Origin: Bacteroidota bacterium
GTDB lineage: Bacteria > Bacteroidota > Bacteroidia > AKYH767-A > OLB10
NCBI GenBank assembly: GCA_016709725.1
Contig: JADJMG010000001.1
Coordinates: 372,001-436,000, forward strand
DNA: 64,000 bases
Direction of reading: 5' to 3'
Every line of letters starts with the position of its first letter. Position 1 is the stretch's first letter. The translations under genes were made by a program, and so were the position numbers. Shown here piece by piece: positions 37,505-44,658 of the stretch. The notes beneath the pieces are model-generated. The model was not told where the DNA came from, made no database searches, and saw nothing but the letters and a program-made list of their open reading frames with translations.

Positions 37505-38608
37505 TTAATTCATCACTTTCACCATAAAGACGAAATCTTTCACCTTTTTAACTTGACCTGCGCGGTCAGATCCCATAGAAGATTTCTTCGCCGGAAGGCT
37601 TATTTTTTCTTCTGAATGTTCCTTGATATCTTCTGAAATCCATTTTGATTTTACGGCAAAAGAAGCACCTTCAGCAGAAGAATTTCTACCTGAAACTATA
37701 CCAATAAGATTTCCTTGAGTATCAAAAAGTGGTCCTCCGGAATTTCCAGGGTTGACAGGAATACTAATTTGATAGGCTGCGGTATCGCCTTCATAGCCGG
37801 TATATGAACTAACTGAGCCTTCTCCAAAAACCATTTCTTCACGAGGGAAACCCAAGGTATAAACTTTTTCGCCTGGATCAGCGACTGATTTCCGAATTGA
37901 ATATGGAATGTCTTTAAAACCGTGAAACGATTCATCATCTACTTTCAGCACGGCCATATCTAATTTAGGGTTTGTATAAATCACCTTCATTTTTAATTGG
38001 GCATACTTCTCATTCGAAATATAAATAGAAGAGGCATCTGCCACTACGTGAAAACTAGTTAGTACGTACCCTTCCTTATTTAAAGCAAAACCCGAACCGG
38101 TGAATGCACCTTCAGTGATCACAGCACTCTCTTGCTTTTCATTGATATCTTTTATCAGTGCTTTCTGACTACGTTTAATTCTTTCCACTTCACGACGTAA
38201 TTCCTGATAAGCACTTTGCTGTTTATTTCCGCTTACTCCATTCACGCTTGCAGTAATGACTGAAGCGATGATGGCAACAACGGTAACCATGGCTGCAATA
38301 GCCACTAACTTATGGTTTCTCCAAATCGTTCTTACTTTACTCACTGGTGGGGTTACCACTTTCATGGGTGCTTGGAAACGATATTGTTCGCTTTCCATGT
38401 CATCATGAATTTTAGCTAATTTCTTTTTAATTGAACTACGTTCAGCATATACTAAAAAGGCATCCGTAATTAAACGATGATCCTCGATGGCTTGTGATAA
38501 ATCAGCATCACTTTCGCGCCATTCTTCAAAAATGCGCAACTCTTCCGGCGTCAATTGACCCATGCAATATCGCTCGATCAATTCTTCTGTTTCACGTTTG
38601 TTCATCAT
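37505..38608 (-). CDS. Putative anti-sigma factor fused to a trypsin-like (S1C) protease domain
   Basis: The N-terminal cytoplasmic part (1-95) has the IERYCMGQLTPEELRIFEEWRESDADLSQAIEDH pattern seen in Bacteroidota anti-sigma factors. A membrane helix (about 100-121) and a short coiled coil (about 133-160) follow. Residues 165-345 form a trypsin-like domain with the full triad: His187 (TSFHVVAD), Asp217 (KLDMAVLKV) and Ser290 (VNPGNSGGPL), in the HtrA/DegP style but with no PDZ domain. The protein thus joins a cytoplasmic sigma-binding part to a periplasmic protease. It overlaps the ECF sigma gene by 17 bp, so the two are co-translated. The anti-sigma assignment is an inference from sequence pattern plus position; the protease assignment is firm. 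Confidence 0.82.
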   Translation of the reverse strand: MMNKRETEELIERYCMGQLTPEELRIFEEWRESDADLSQAIEDHRLITDAFLVYAERSSIKKKLAKIHDDMESEQYRFQAPMKVVTPPVSKVRTIWRNHKLVAIAAMVTVVAIIASVITASVNGVSGNKQQSAYQELRREVERIKRSQKALIKDINEKQESAVITEGAFTGSGFALNKEGYVLTSFHVVADASSIYISNEKYAQLKMKVIYTNPKLDMAVLKVDDESFHGFKDIPYSIRKSVADPGEKVYTLGFPREEMVFGEGSVSSYTGYEGDTAAYQISIPVNPGNSGGPLFDTQGNLIGIVSGRNSSAEGASFAVKSKWISEDIKEHSEEKISLPAKKSSMGSDRAGQVKKVKDFVFMVKVMN

Positions 38609-39188
38609 AATTTAATCCTCTGTCATTGCCATAACTATCGAAGAAAACTTTCTTCAGCCGTTTCAGGCATTTGTACTTTTGATTTTTGGCATTATCTGCG
38701 TTGGTATAGCCAAACTTTTCAGTGATTTCTTCCATGCTTTGACTGTGCATATAGAAATCCTTCAAGATGGATCGGCAAGGTTCACCCAAACTTTCCAATG
38801 CGGTATGCATGGCTTGGTATTGGTCTTCTTTTTTACCTGCTTCTTCCCAGGGAATCTCGAGGTACTCTTCGGAATCACTGATGCTATTCGTGAAACGCTT
38901 TTTATGCTGAAGCTGTTTCAACCAAAGGTTTCTGCTGATTGAATACAAGTAGGTTTTCAACTTGCAATTCAATTCGAAGTTTTCATCCTTCACCTTTTCA
39001 TAAAATATGATTAAGGTTTCTTGATAAATATCCTTCGCTTCTTGTAAACTTCCGCTATTATTCATCACCAGATTTACTATCGTTTGATAATACTGTCGAT
39101 AAATAACTTGAAGAATTCGATCGTCACCGTTTTGCAGTAAACGTATTTGCTCTTCTTCGGTAGCTACTTGAACTGGCTTCATGCCCAT
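38592..39188 (-). CDS. ECF-type RNA polymerase sigma factor
   Basis: The 198-residue protein has region 2 (about 25-95: QVIYRQYYQTIVNLVMNN, EAKDIYQETLIIFYEKVKDENFELNCKLKTYLYSISRNLWLKQL) and region 4 (about 130-190: ALESLGEPCRSILKDFYMHSQSMEEITEKFGYTNADNAKNQKYKCLKRLKK) separated by a charged linker, with no regions 1 or 3: the ECF arrangement. The start may be Met1 or Met3 (39182). It heads an operon with the anti-sigma/protease fusion. A sequence upstream (39201-39219) is shared with the divergent lipoprotein gene, suggesting self-regulation. Confidence 0.92.
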   Translation of the reverse strand: MGMKPVQVATEEEQIRLLQNGDDRILQVIYRQYYQTIVNLVMNNSGSLQEAKDIYQETLIIFYEKVKDENFELNCKLKTYLYSISRNLWLKQLQHKKRFTNSISDSEEYLEIPWEEAGKKEDQYQAMHTALESLGEPCRSILKDFYMHSQSMEEITEKFGYTNADNAKNQKYKCLKRLKKVFFDSYGNDRGLNYDEQT

Positions 39189-39200
39189 TGGTTAATTCGT

Positions 39201-39219
39201 GAACTGGGGAAAGGTAACC
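39201..39219 (-). promoter_or_regulatory. 19-bp motif upstream of the sigma gene
   Basis: On the minus strand the sequence reads GGTTACCTTTCCCCAGTTC. The divergent gene has GGTTACCTTTTAATAGTTC at 39333-39351. Fifteen of 19 positions are the same (consensus GGTTACCTTTNNNNAGTTC). It could be the promoter recognised by this sigma factor. Confidence 0.55.
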
Positions 39220-39332
39220 CAGTATTTTGCAAAGTTCCGCTTTCTTTTGCCTCTAATTACTATTAATTCAATATTTTAATTAATGATTATCAATAATTTA
39301 CAATATTTTTATAAAATTTTCCATCTTTTGAA

Positions 39333-39351
39333 GGTTACCTTTTAATAGTTC
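39333..39351 (+). promoter_or_regulatory. 19-bp motif upstream of the small lipoprotein gene
   Basis: GGTTACCTTTTAATAGTTC lies 47 nt before the lipoprotein ATG and matches the motif found upstream of the divergent sigma gene. The TACCTTTT within it also resembles a -7 box, an alternative reading. Confidence 0.55.
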
Positions 39352-39398
39352 CAGGCATCAAGGGGTAAGTTTATAAACTTAATAACCAATCAAACAAA

Positions 39399-39614
39399 AT
39401 GAAAAAATTCACTTCAATCCTTGCTGTTGCAACTGTAGTTGTTGCATTAGCTTCTTGCGGTTCTAAAACTGCTGAAACAACTGAAACTGCTGTAGATAGC
39501 ACTGCTACTACTGAAATGACTGAAACAGTTGTTGAAACAGTTGATACTGCTGCTACTGCTGTAGTTGATACTGCTGCTGCTGCTGTTGAAGCTGCTGTTG
39601 AAGCTGCTCACTAA
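39399..39614 (+). CDS. Small Thr/Ala/Val-rich lipoprotein
   Basis: The 71-residue protein has a clear lipoprotein signal (MKKFTSILAVATVVVALASC, Cys at residue 20), then GSK and about 48 residues made almost only of Ala, Thr, Val, Glu and Asp in a repeated TxETAVDTTA-like pattern, ending AVEAAVEAAH. The mature part is acidic and probably extended or helical. It is divergent from the sigma operon and ends at a strong terminator. No family is recognised; a signal, spacer or stress-marker role in the envelope is a guess from context. Confidence 0.8.
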   Translation: MKKFTSILAVATVVVALASCGSKTAETTETAVDSTATTEMTETVVETVDTAATAVVDTAAAAVEAAVEAAH

Positions 39615-39638
39615 GCTTTAGTGTAGTAAAAAAATAAA

Positions 39639-39668
39639 AAAGTCGACCTATTAGGTCGACTTTTTTTA
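39639..39668. terminator. Bidirectional Rho-independent terminator
   Basis: AAAAAAGTCGACCT and AGGTCGACTTTTTTT form a long stem with a 3-nt loop (ATT), flanked by an A-run and a T-run, so it can end transcription of the lipoprotein gene on the plus strand and of the HlyD gene on the minus strand. Confidence 0.9.
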
Positions 39669-39786
39669 TGCGTTTATCTTTTAAATTGCCTTGGCTTACT
39701 GAATAAAAAACCATCTTGAGGGATCGCAATTTCTTTACAAACAAACTTGTTGAGACAAGGCATACCATGTCTCAACAAGACCCTAC

Positions 39787-40884
39787 CTATTTCTCTGCTT
39801 CTATTCCGGCTGGAATTTTTATCTCATCATTTTTATTCAATCCTTCTAACACTTCAATATTAATTCCATCTGAAATTCCCGTTTTTATAATTTGCTTTTT
39901 ATATTCTGTTGCCGAAGTTTTTACTTCAACCCATGTGGTATCTTTAGAAAATTGCAGAACACTTTCGGGAACTCCCAACACACTATCTCTTCTGTCAAGA
40001 ATAATATCTGCATTTGCACTATAACCTGCTCTCAAGAAATAACTAGTATCAATATCCACTGCCGCACGAATTTGGAATTGGATGGCTCCGTTCTCAGCAA
40101 CGCCTTTGGGTGCTATGTATTCCAGTTTCGCATTGAACTTATAATTTTCGATTGCACCAACAGTGAGAATAAGATCCATTCCTTGATGGATTTTTCCCAC
40201 TTCCGATTCATCTACCTTTCCTTCAAAAATCATTTCACCCATATCAGCAATGGATGCAACTGTTGTTCCTTCATTAAATGTATTGGCTTCAATCACGGAG
40301 AAACCTTCTTTCACTGGCACGTCGAGTACCATTCCACTTAAAGTAGAGCGGATTAATGTATTTGTCGTTTTACCGGTACTCTTCGCTACTCCTTCTTTAA
40401 TTAGATCAAGATTATCTTGAGATGTAGTACTTTCTTCGCGTGCCTGACGTAAACGAATTTCATATTGCTGAAATTCTGAAGGACTAATAATTTTATCCTT
40501 AAACAAACTTTGATAGCGATCGAAATCAGTTTGCGCTTGATCGAGATTTATTTTAGAGCGGTTGACTCTACTCTCTGCTTCATTCAAGCTAATCATATTG
40601 GGGATGATTCTGATTTTGGCAATGACATCTCCTTTTTTAATCATCTTCCCCGCAACAATATAGATGGCTTCTACAATTCCGGAAACCTGCGGTTTGATGA
40701 ATACCTCACGACGAGGGATTACCGAACCAGTAGCCACCGTTTTGCGAATGATACTCAGCGTAGTTGCTTTTTCTGTTTTAAATTCTTGGGGTGGTTTTTG
40801 GGATTTTGCATAGAGGAACCAAAGGGTCCAAACAAATGTTCCAATTAAAATCACAACAAGAAGAATTTTAAAAATCCGTTTCAT
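39787..40884 (-). CDS. Efflux periplasmic adaptor (HlyD-type) of the MacB-like ABC system
   Basis: The 365-residue protein has an N-terminal membrane helix (about 7-26), the first lipoyl half ATGSVIPRREVFIKPQVSGIVEAIYIVAGKMIKKGDVIAKIR, a coiled-coil hairpin (about 90-155), the second half LSGMVLDVPVKEGFSVIE, a beta-barrel part and a C-terminal VLQFSKDTTWVEVK segment. It is a paralogue of the adaptor at 34.6-35.9 kb. It is the last gene of a four-gene block (ATPase, permease, permease, adaptor). Confidence 0.9.
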   Translation of the reverse strand: MKRIFKILLVVILIGTFVWTLWFLYAKSQKPPQEFKTEKATTLSIIRKTVATGSVIPRREVFIKPQVSGIVEAIYIVAGKMIKKGDVIAKIRIIPNMISLNEAESRVNRSKINLDQAQTDFDRYQSLFKDKIISPSEFQQYEIRLRQAREESTTSQDNLDLIKEGVAKSTGKTTNTLIRSTLSGMVLDVPVKEGFSVIEANTFNEGTTVASIADMGEMIFEGKVDESEVGKIHQGMDLILTVGAIENYKFNAKLEYIAPKGVAENGAIQFQIRAAVDIDTSYFLRAGYSANADIILDRRDSVLGVPESVLQFSKDTTWVEVKTSATEYKKQIIKTGISDGINIEVLEGLNKNDEIKIPAGIEAEK

Positions 40885-40930
40885 ACTCTTTATTTTATTT
40901 CTAAATATTTATTTACTTTATCTACAACAA

Positions 40931-42187
40931 TTAATTATCATATCTCAAGGCCTCCACGGGAGGAATTGCAATTGCTTTTTTTGCAGGAATAAATCCGGCG
41001 ATGGCACCGGCAACAATTAAAATTCCCAATGCAATCAATGCTACATCTAGGTCGATGGTTGGATTGGTAAACATTCCGCCCTCATCTTTTGGAATTGCTG
41101 AGGCAATGGCTTCTGTAAGACCGATGGATAATACGAGTCCGATATATCCTGCAATGGTCGTTAAGAAAACCGATTCCAATATTAATTGTCGAACGATATG
41201 TATGGGCGGCGCACCCAATGCCCGACGAATTCCAATTTCTTTCGTGCGTTCTTTCACAACAATTAACATAATATTACTCACACCAATAATTCCTGCTAAT
41301 AAGGTTCCGATACCTACAATCCATACGAGTCCACTAATTCCTGCGAAGAGTCCACTCATTTTTTTAAACTCCGTTTCCATGTTCCAATGCCCAATAGCAT
41401 TGGCATCATCGGGCGATACTTTATGACGTTCACGCAGTATCGCCAAGGTTTTCTCTTCTGCAACACTTGCAGAAATATTTTTTGAAGCCATCACTGCATA
41501 CCATCCTACAATATCTCCATAATTAAACGCTTGCTGAAAAGTAGAGAAAGGAATATGTACTTCATTGCGTTGTTCCTCTCCGCGTCCACCCGAAGAAGTA
41601 GGAACAGTAGTACCAATTACTTGAAAATACACACCGTTGATGCTGATATACTCACCAATGGGATTTTCATCTTTCGCAAATAAAGTCTCTACAACACCGA
41701 GGCCAATAATAGCTACTTTTCTTTTATCCGTAACATCATTTTGATTTAAAAAACGCCCCGTCTTTACATTGATATCATCAATCAACGTTAATTCAGGATA
41801 AACACCGGAGACAGAAAATCCACCTGTTTTTAATCCACGAACAACATTATTTGTCCCATTATAATTTCCCAATTGATTCATGGGCGCAACCACAGCTAAT
41901 TCAGGAAGTTCTTTTAATGCTTTTGTATCTTCATTATTAAAATTAAAATTTCGACCTGGTTTCATTCCTTTGTAGGGCTTGGAAGTTTTCTGAGCCCAAC
42001 AGAAAAAACTATTTGTTGCAGTTCCTGCAAAATCCTGCATGATCCCATTGCTCAATCCATTTCCTGAACCAATCATTACGACTAACATAAAGATGCCCCA
42101 AAACACACCAAAGCAGGTGAGGAAGGTGCGCATTTTGTTTTTCTTGATGGTGGCGAAGATTTCTTGCCAGGAGTCGGAGTCGAACAT
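40931..42187 (-). CDS. ABC transporter permease, MacB/FtsX-type (copy 2)
   Basis: The 418-residue protein has one N-terminal membrane helix (about 20-42), a large periplasmic MacB-PCD domain (about 45-260) and three C-terminal helices (about 285-310, 335-360, 385-408) around NIMLIVVKERTKEIGIRRALGAPPIHIVRQLILESVFL, the FtsX-type signature. The ending PAKKAIAIPPVEALRYDN is usual. It lacks its own ATPase domain and must use the ATPase encoded at 43.7-44.4 kb. The neighbouring permease is a clear paralogue, so the two may form a heterodimer. MacB-type systems export peptides, lipids or antibiotics by mechanotransmission. Confidence 0.92.
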   Translation of the reverse strand: MFDSDSWQEIFATIKKNKMRTFLTCFGVFWGIFMLVVMIGSGNGLSNGIMQDFAGTATNSFFCWAQKTSKPYKGMKPGRNFNFNNEDTKALKELPELAVVAPMNQLGNYNGTNNVVRGLKTGGFSVSGVYPELTLIDDINVKTGRFLNQNDVTDKRKVAIIGLGVVETLFAKDENPIGEYISINGVYFQVIGTTVPTSSGGRGEEQRNEVHIPFSTFQQAFNYGDIVGWYAVMASKNISASVAEEKTLAILRERHKVSPDDANAIGHWNMETEFKKMSGLFAGISGLVWIVGIGTLLAGIIGVSNIMLIVVKERTKEIGIRRALGAPPIHIVRQLILESVFLTTIAGYIGLVLSIGLTEAIASAIPKDEGGMFTNPTIDLDVALIALGILIVAGAIAGFIPAKKAIAIPPVEALRYDN

Positions 42188-42232
42188 TTGATTATAATTT
42201 ATCGTTTACCTAATTACGATTTGATACGAAAT

Positions 42233-42356
42233 GCGAATGAACACGAAATGCGAAATGATGCGAAATCGAAACAATTTCATTTTTAGTTTAGTTTTCTCAT
42301 TATAAAACAATAATTCTTCATTCTTAATTCTTAATTCTTCATTCTTAATTCTTAAT
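42233..42356. repeat. Intergenic repeats between the two permease genes
   Basis: At 42233-42255 lies a 23-bp sequence (GCGAATGAACACGAAATG...) that is the exact reverse complement of 19432-19454. At about 42311-42356 there are tandem units of ATTCTTAATTCTT / ATTCTTCATTCTT. No gene is seen in this 170-bp gap. Confidence 0.75.
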
Positions 42357-42360
42357 TAAA

Positions 42361-43590
42361 TTATTCCTCGCGGAGTGCGGCAATGGGTTCAATTCTTGCT
42401 GCTCTTAATGCGGGGATAAGTCCAGCGATGGCGCCTGCGATGACGAGCAAGATCACTGCAGAAACCGCTACTCCTAAATCCACTTCTGGATTACGGAAGA
42501 AATCGCTCGGCGGCATAAATCTTCTCGCTCCTTCCAGAACAAGTACACCGAACATTAATCCAATGTAACCTGCCACTGCGGTAATTAATACACTCTCTTG
42601 AATAATCATGGAGATGATGGAATTGGGATTGGCGCCAATCGCTTTCCGCACTCCTATTTCCTTTGTGCGTTCTTTCACTGCAATCATCATGATATTACTA
42701 ACTCCTACGATCCCCGCAATGAGGGTTCCGATGCCAATTACCCATATGAAGATTCGGATATTGCTTAGCATTTCCATGACACGAATGTATTCAACACTAT
42801 TGTTCCAAATGCTGGCCGCTTGTCGATCCTCTGGATCGAAATTATATTTAGTAGATAATAATTTTCGGATATCGCCTACCATTTTTTCACTTTCATCCAC
42901 TGTCATATTTCCAGTACTCAACCAAATCACACTTAACTTATCTTGTCCATTGAATGCACGCTGAGCCGTACTAACGGGGATGTATATCCGCTCATTGTCG
43001 CCTCGACCAGGATCCGTAAATTGCCCAATCACTTTAAATGGTACGCCATCCACGTTGATGTATTTACCAATTGGATTCTCCTTATTAAACAATGCCTCTT
43101 CCACCGGTTTACCAATAGCACAAACTTTACCATAAGAAGTAATATCATTGTTGTTGATAAATCTTCCTTGCTCTAGTTTGCAATTTTCTAAATAATCGTG
43201 GTCGGGCATGCACGAGCGAACAGTAAAGGCTCCAGTTGCATTTTTGTAACTAAGCGTTCTGATGTTTCTTCCATCGTAGCTTGCGGTCATTTCAGAACCG
43301 GTTGTATTCTGCCGTTGGATCATTGCAAAATCTTCGTTACGCAATTGCACAGTTCTACCGGGTTGAAATCCATTGTGTACTTTAGATGTTACGCCTCCAT
43401 TGATCCAAATAGAATTCACCGCATCGGATTGGAATTGATTTTCGGCACCATTGCGTAAACCTTGTCCAGAACCAAGCAAAACAATCAACATAAAAATTCC
43501 CCAAGCCACACTAAAAGCAGTGAGGAAAGTCCGAAGCCGATTAGCGCGGATGGTGGAGAGGATTTCAGACCAGACTTCTTTGTTGAACAT
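42361..43590 (-). CDS. ABC transporter permease, MacB/FtsX-type (copy 1)
   Basis: The 409-residue protein has the same layout as the next gene: N-terminal helix with TIRANRLRTFLTAFSVAWGIFMLIVLLGSGQGL, a periplasmic MacB-PCD domain (about 50-265), and three C-terminal helices with NIMMIAVKERTKEIGVRKAIGANPNSIISMIIQESV. It ends PALRAARIEPIAALREE. It shares the pattern VAWGIFMLIV / GVFWGIFMLVV with its neighbour, indicating tandem duplication. Confidence 0.92.
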   Translation of the reverse strand: MFNKEVWSEILSTIRANRLRTFLTAFSVAWGIFMLIVLLGSGQGLRNGAENQFQSDAVNSIWINGGVTSKVHNGFQPGRTVQLRNEDFAMIQRQNTTGSEMTASYDGRNIRTLSYKNATGAFTVRSCMPDHDYLENCKLEQGRFINNNDITSYGKVCAIGKPVEEALFNKENPIGKYINVDGVPFKVIGQFTDPGRGDNERIYIPVSTAQRAFNGQDKLSVIWLSTGNMTVDESEKMVGDIRKLLSTKYNFDPEDRQAASIWNNSVEYIRVMEMLSNIRIFIWVIGIGTLIAGIVGVSNIMMIAVKERTKEIGVRKAIGANPNSIISMIIQESVLITAVAGYIGLMFGVLVLEGARRFMPPSDFFRNPEVDLGVAVSAVILLVIAGAIAGLIPALRAARIEPIAALREE

Positions 43591-43753
43591 TTTTTTTGAA
43601 TTGGTAAATTGGCAAGTTGGTAAGTTGGTAAGTTAGATTCGGAGAGTCGGAGATGGGAGAGGCGTTGAGTTATTGATGAGAGTGTTCCTCTACTCTACCA
43701 GATGGGAGATAGCGCAAGCCATTTTCAAATTTTCAAATTAGAGAATTTTCAAA
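43591..43753. repeat. Low-complexity spacer between permease and ATPase genes
   Basis: The spacer has tandem AAGTTGGTAAGTTGGT units (about 43604-43635), a GGAGAGTCGGAGATGGGAG stretch (43640-43660) like that at 32862-33005, and TTTTCAAATTTTCAAATT repeats near its right end. No gene is seen. These repeats interrupt what is otherwise an operon. Confidence 0.7.
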
Positions 43754-44416
43754 TTAATCCACTATTAACCCATCCTTAATCCGGATGGTGCGTTGGGTTC
43801 TTTCTGCTACTTCGGATTCATGCGTTACGATGATGACGGTGACGCCTGATTGATTCACTTCGGTAAGAAGATTCATAACGTCTTCTCCTGTGGCGGAGTC
43901 GAGGGCTCCCGTGGGTTCATCGGCAAGAATTATTTTTGGTTTAGTTATTAAGGCGCGTGCAATGGCGACACGTTGCTTTTGTCCGCCTGAAAGTTCATTC
44001 GGACCGTGGTGAGCCCAATCTTTTAATCCTACTCTTTCGAGGTATTCCAATGCGATTTTATTTCTTTCTTTTCGCTTTACATTTTGATAGTACAACGGCA
44101 GCGCAACATTTTCCATCGCATTTTTAAAGCTGAGGAGATTGAAAGATTGAAATACAAACCCGATAAGGTGATTCCGAAAATGGGCAGCCTTGGTGGGATT
44201 TAAATCCTTAATTAAGGTATTATCGAGCGTATAAGAACCACTGTCATAATTATCCAGAATTCCTAAAATATTGAGCAAGGTAGATTTCCCTGAACCCGAG
44301 GAACCCATGATGGAAACCATTTCGCCAGCTGCGATATTTAAATCGATACCTTTTAAAACATGCAAACTCCCCTTTCCCATGGGATAAGATTTGTTCACGG
44401 ATTGTAATTGAATCAT
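43754..44416 (-). CDS. ABC transporter ATP-binding protein, MacB/LolD-type
   Basis: The 220-residue ATPase has Walker A GSSGSGKS (about residue 38-45), the Q-loop in FVFQSFNLLSF, signature LSGGQKQRVAIARAL, Walker B IILADEPTGALD and the switch His in VIIVTHESEVAERTQRTIRIKDG. This matches the MacB/LolD subfamily that drives FtsX-type permeases. The ATG at 44416 (MIQLQSVNKSYPMG) lies 6 nt after a TACCTTTG box (44430-44423), another possible leaderless start; an in-frame TTG at 44425 falls within the box. It is the first gene of the ABC block. Confidence 0.94.
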   Translation of the reverse strand: MIQLQSVNKSYPMGKGSLHVLKGIDLNIAAGEMVSIMGSSGSGKSTLLNILGILDNYDSGSYTLDNTLIKDLNPTKAAHFRNHLIGFVFQSFNLLSFKNAMENVALPLYYQNVKRKERNKIALEYLERVGLKDWAHHGPNELSGGQKQRVAIARALITKPKIILADEPTGALDSATGEDVMNLLTEVNQSGVTVIIVTHESEVAERTQRTIRIKDGLIVD

Positions 44417-44658
44417 ACTTAACAAAGGTAAAATTTAGTACCATACAAAAGATGTACTCTCGACAAAGTATCTAAGATAAGGGATAAAACAGAGTTTTAT
44501 GAAGATGAGACGTAGGAGGAATTGGTGGATTGGCGGATTGGTGAATTTGAAGAACTGCTTTCGGGAATATATGATGGGCGGAGCCGATAGCCATTCGGAT
44601 GTTGTTGAATGACTTTCTTCAAATCAAATCATCTTCATAGCGAGGCTTCGCTATCAAA

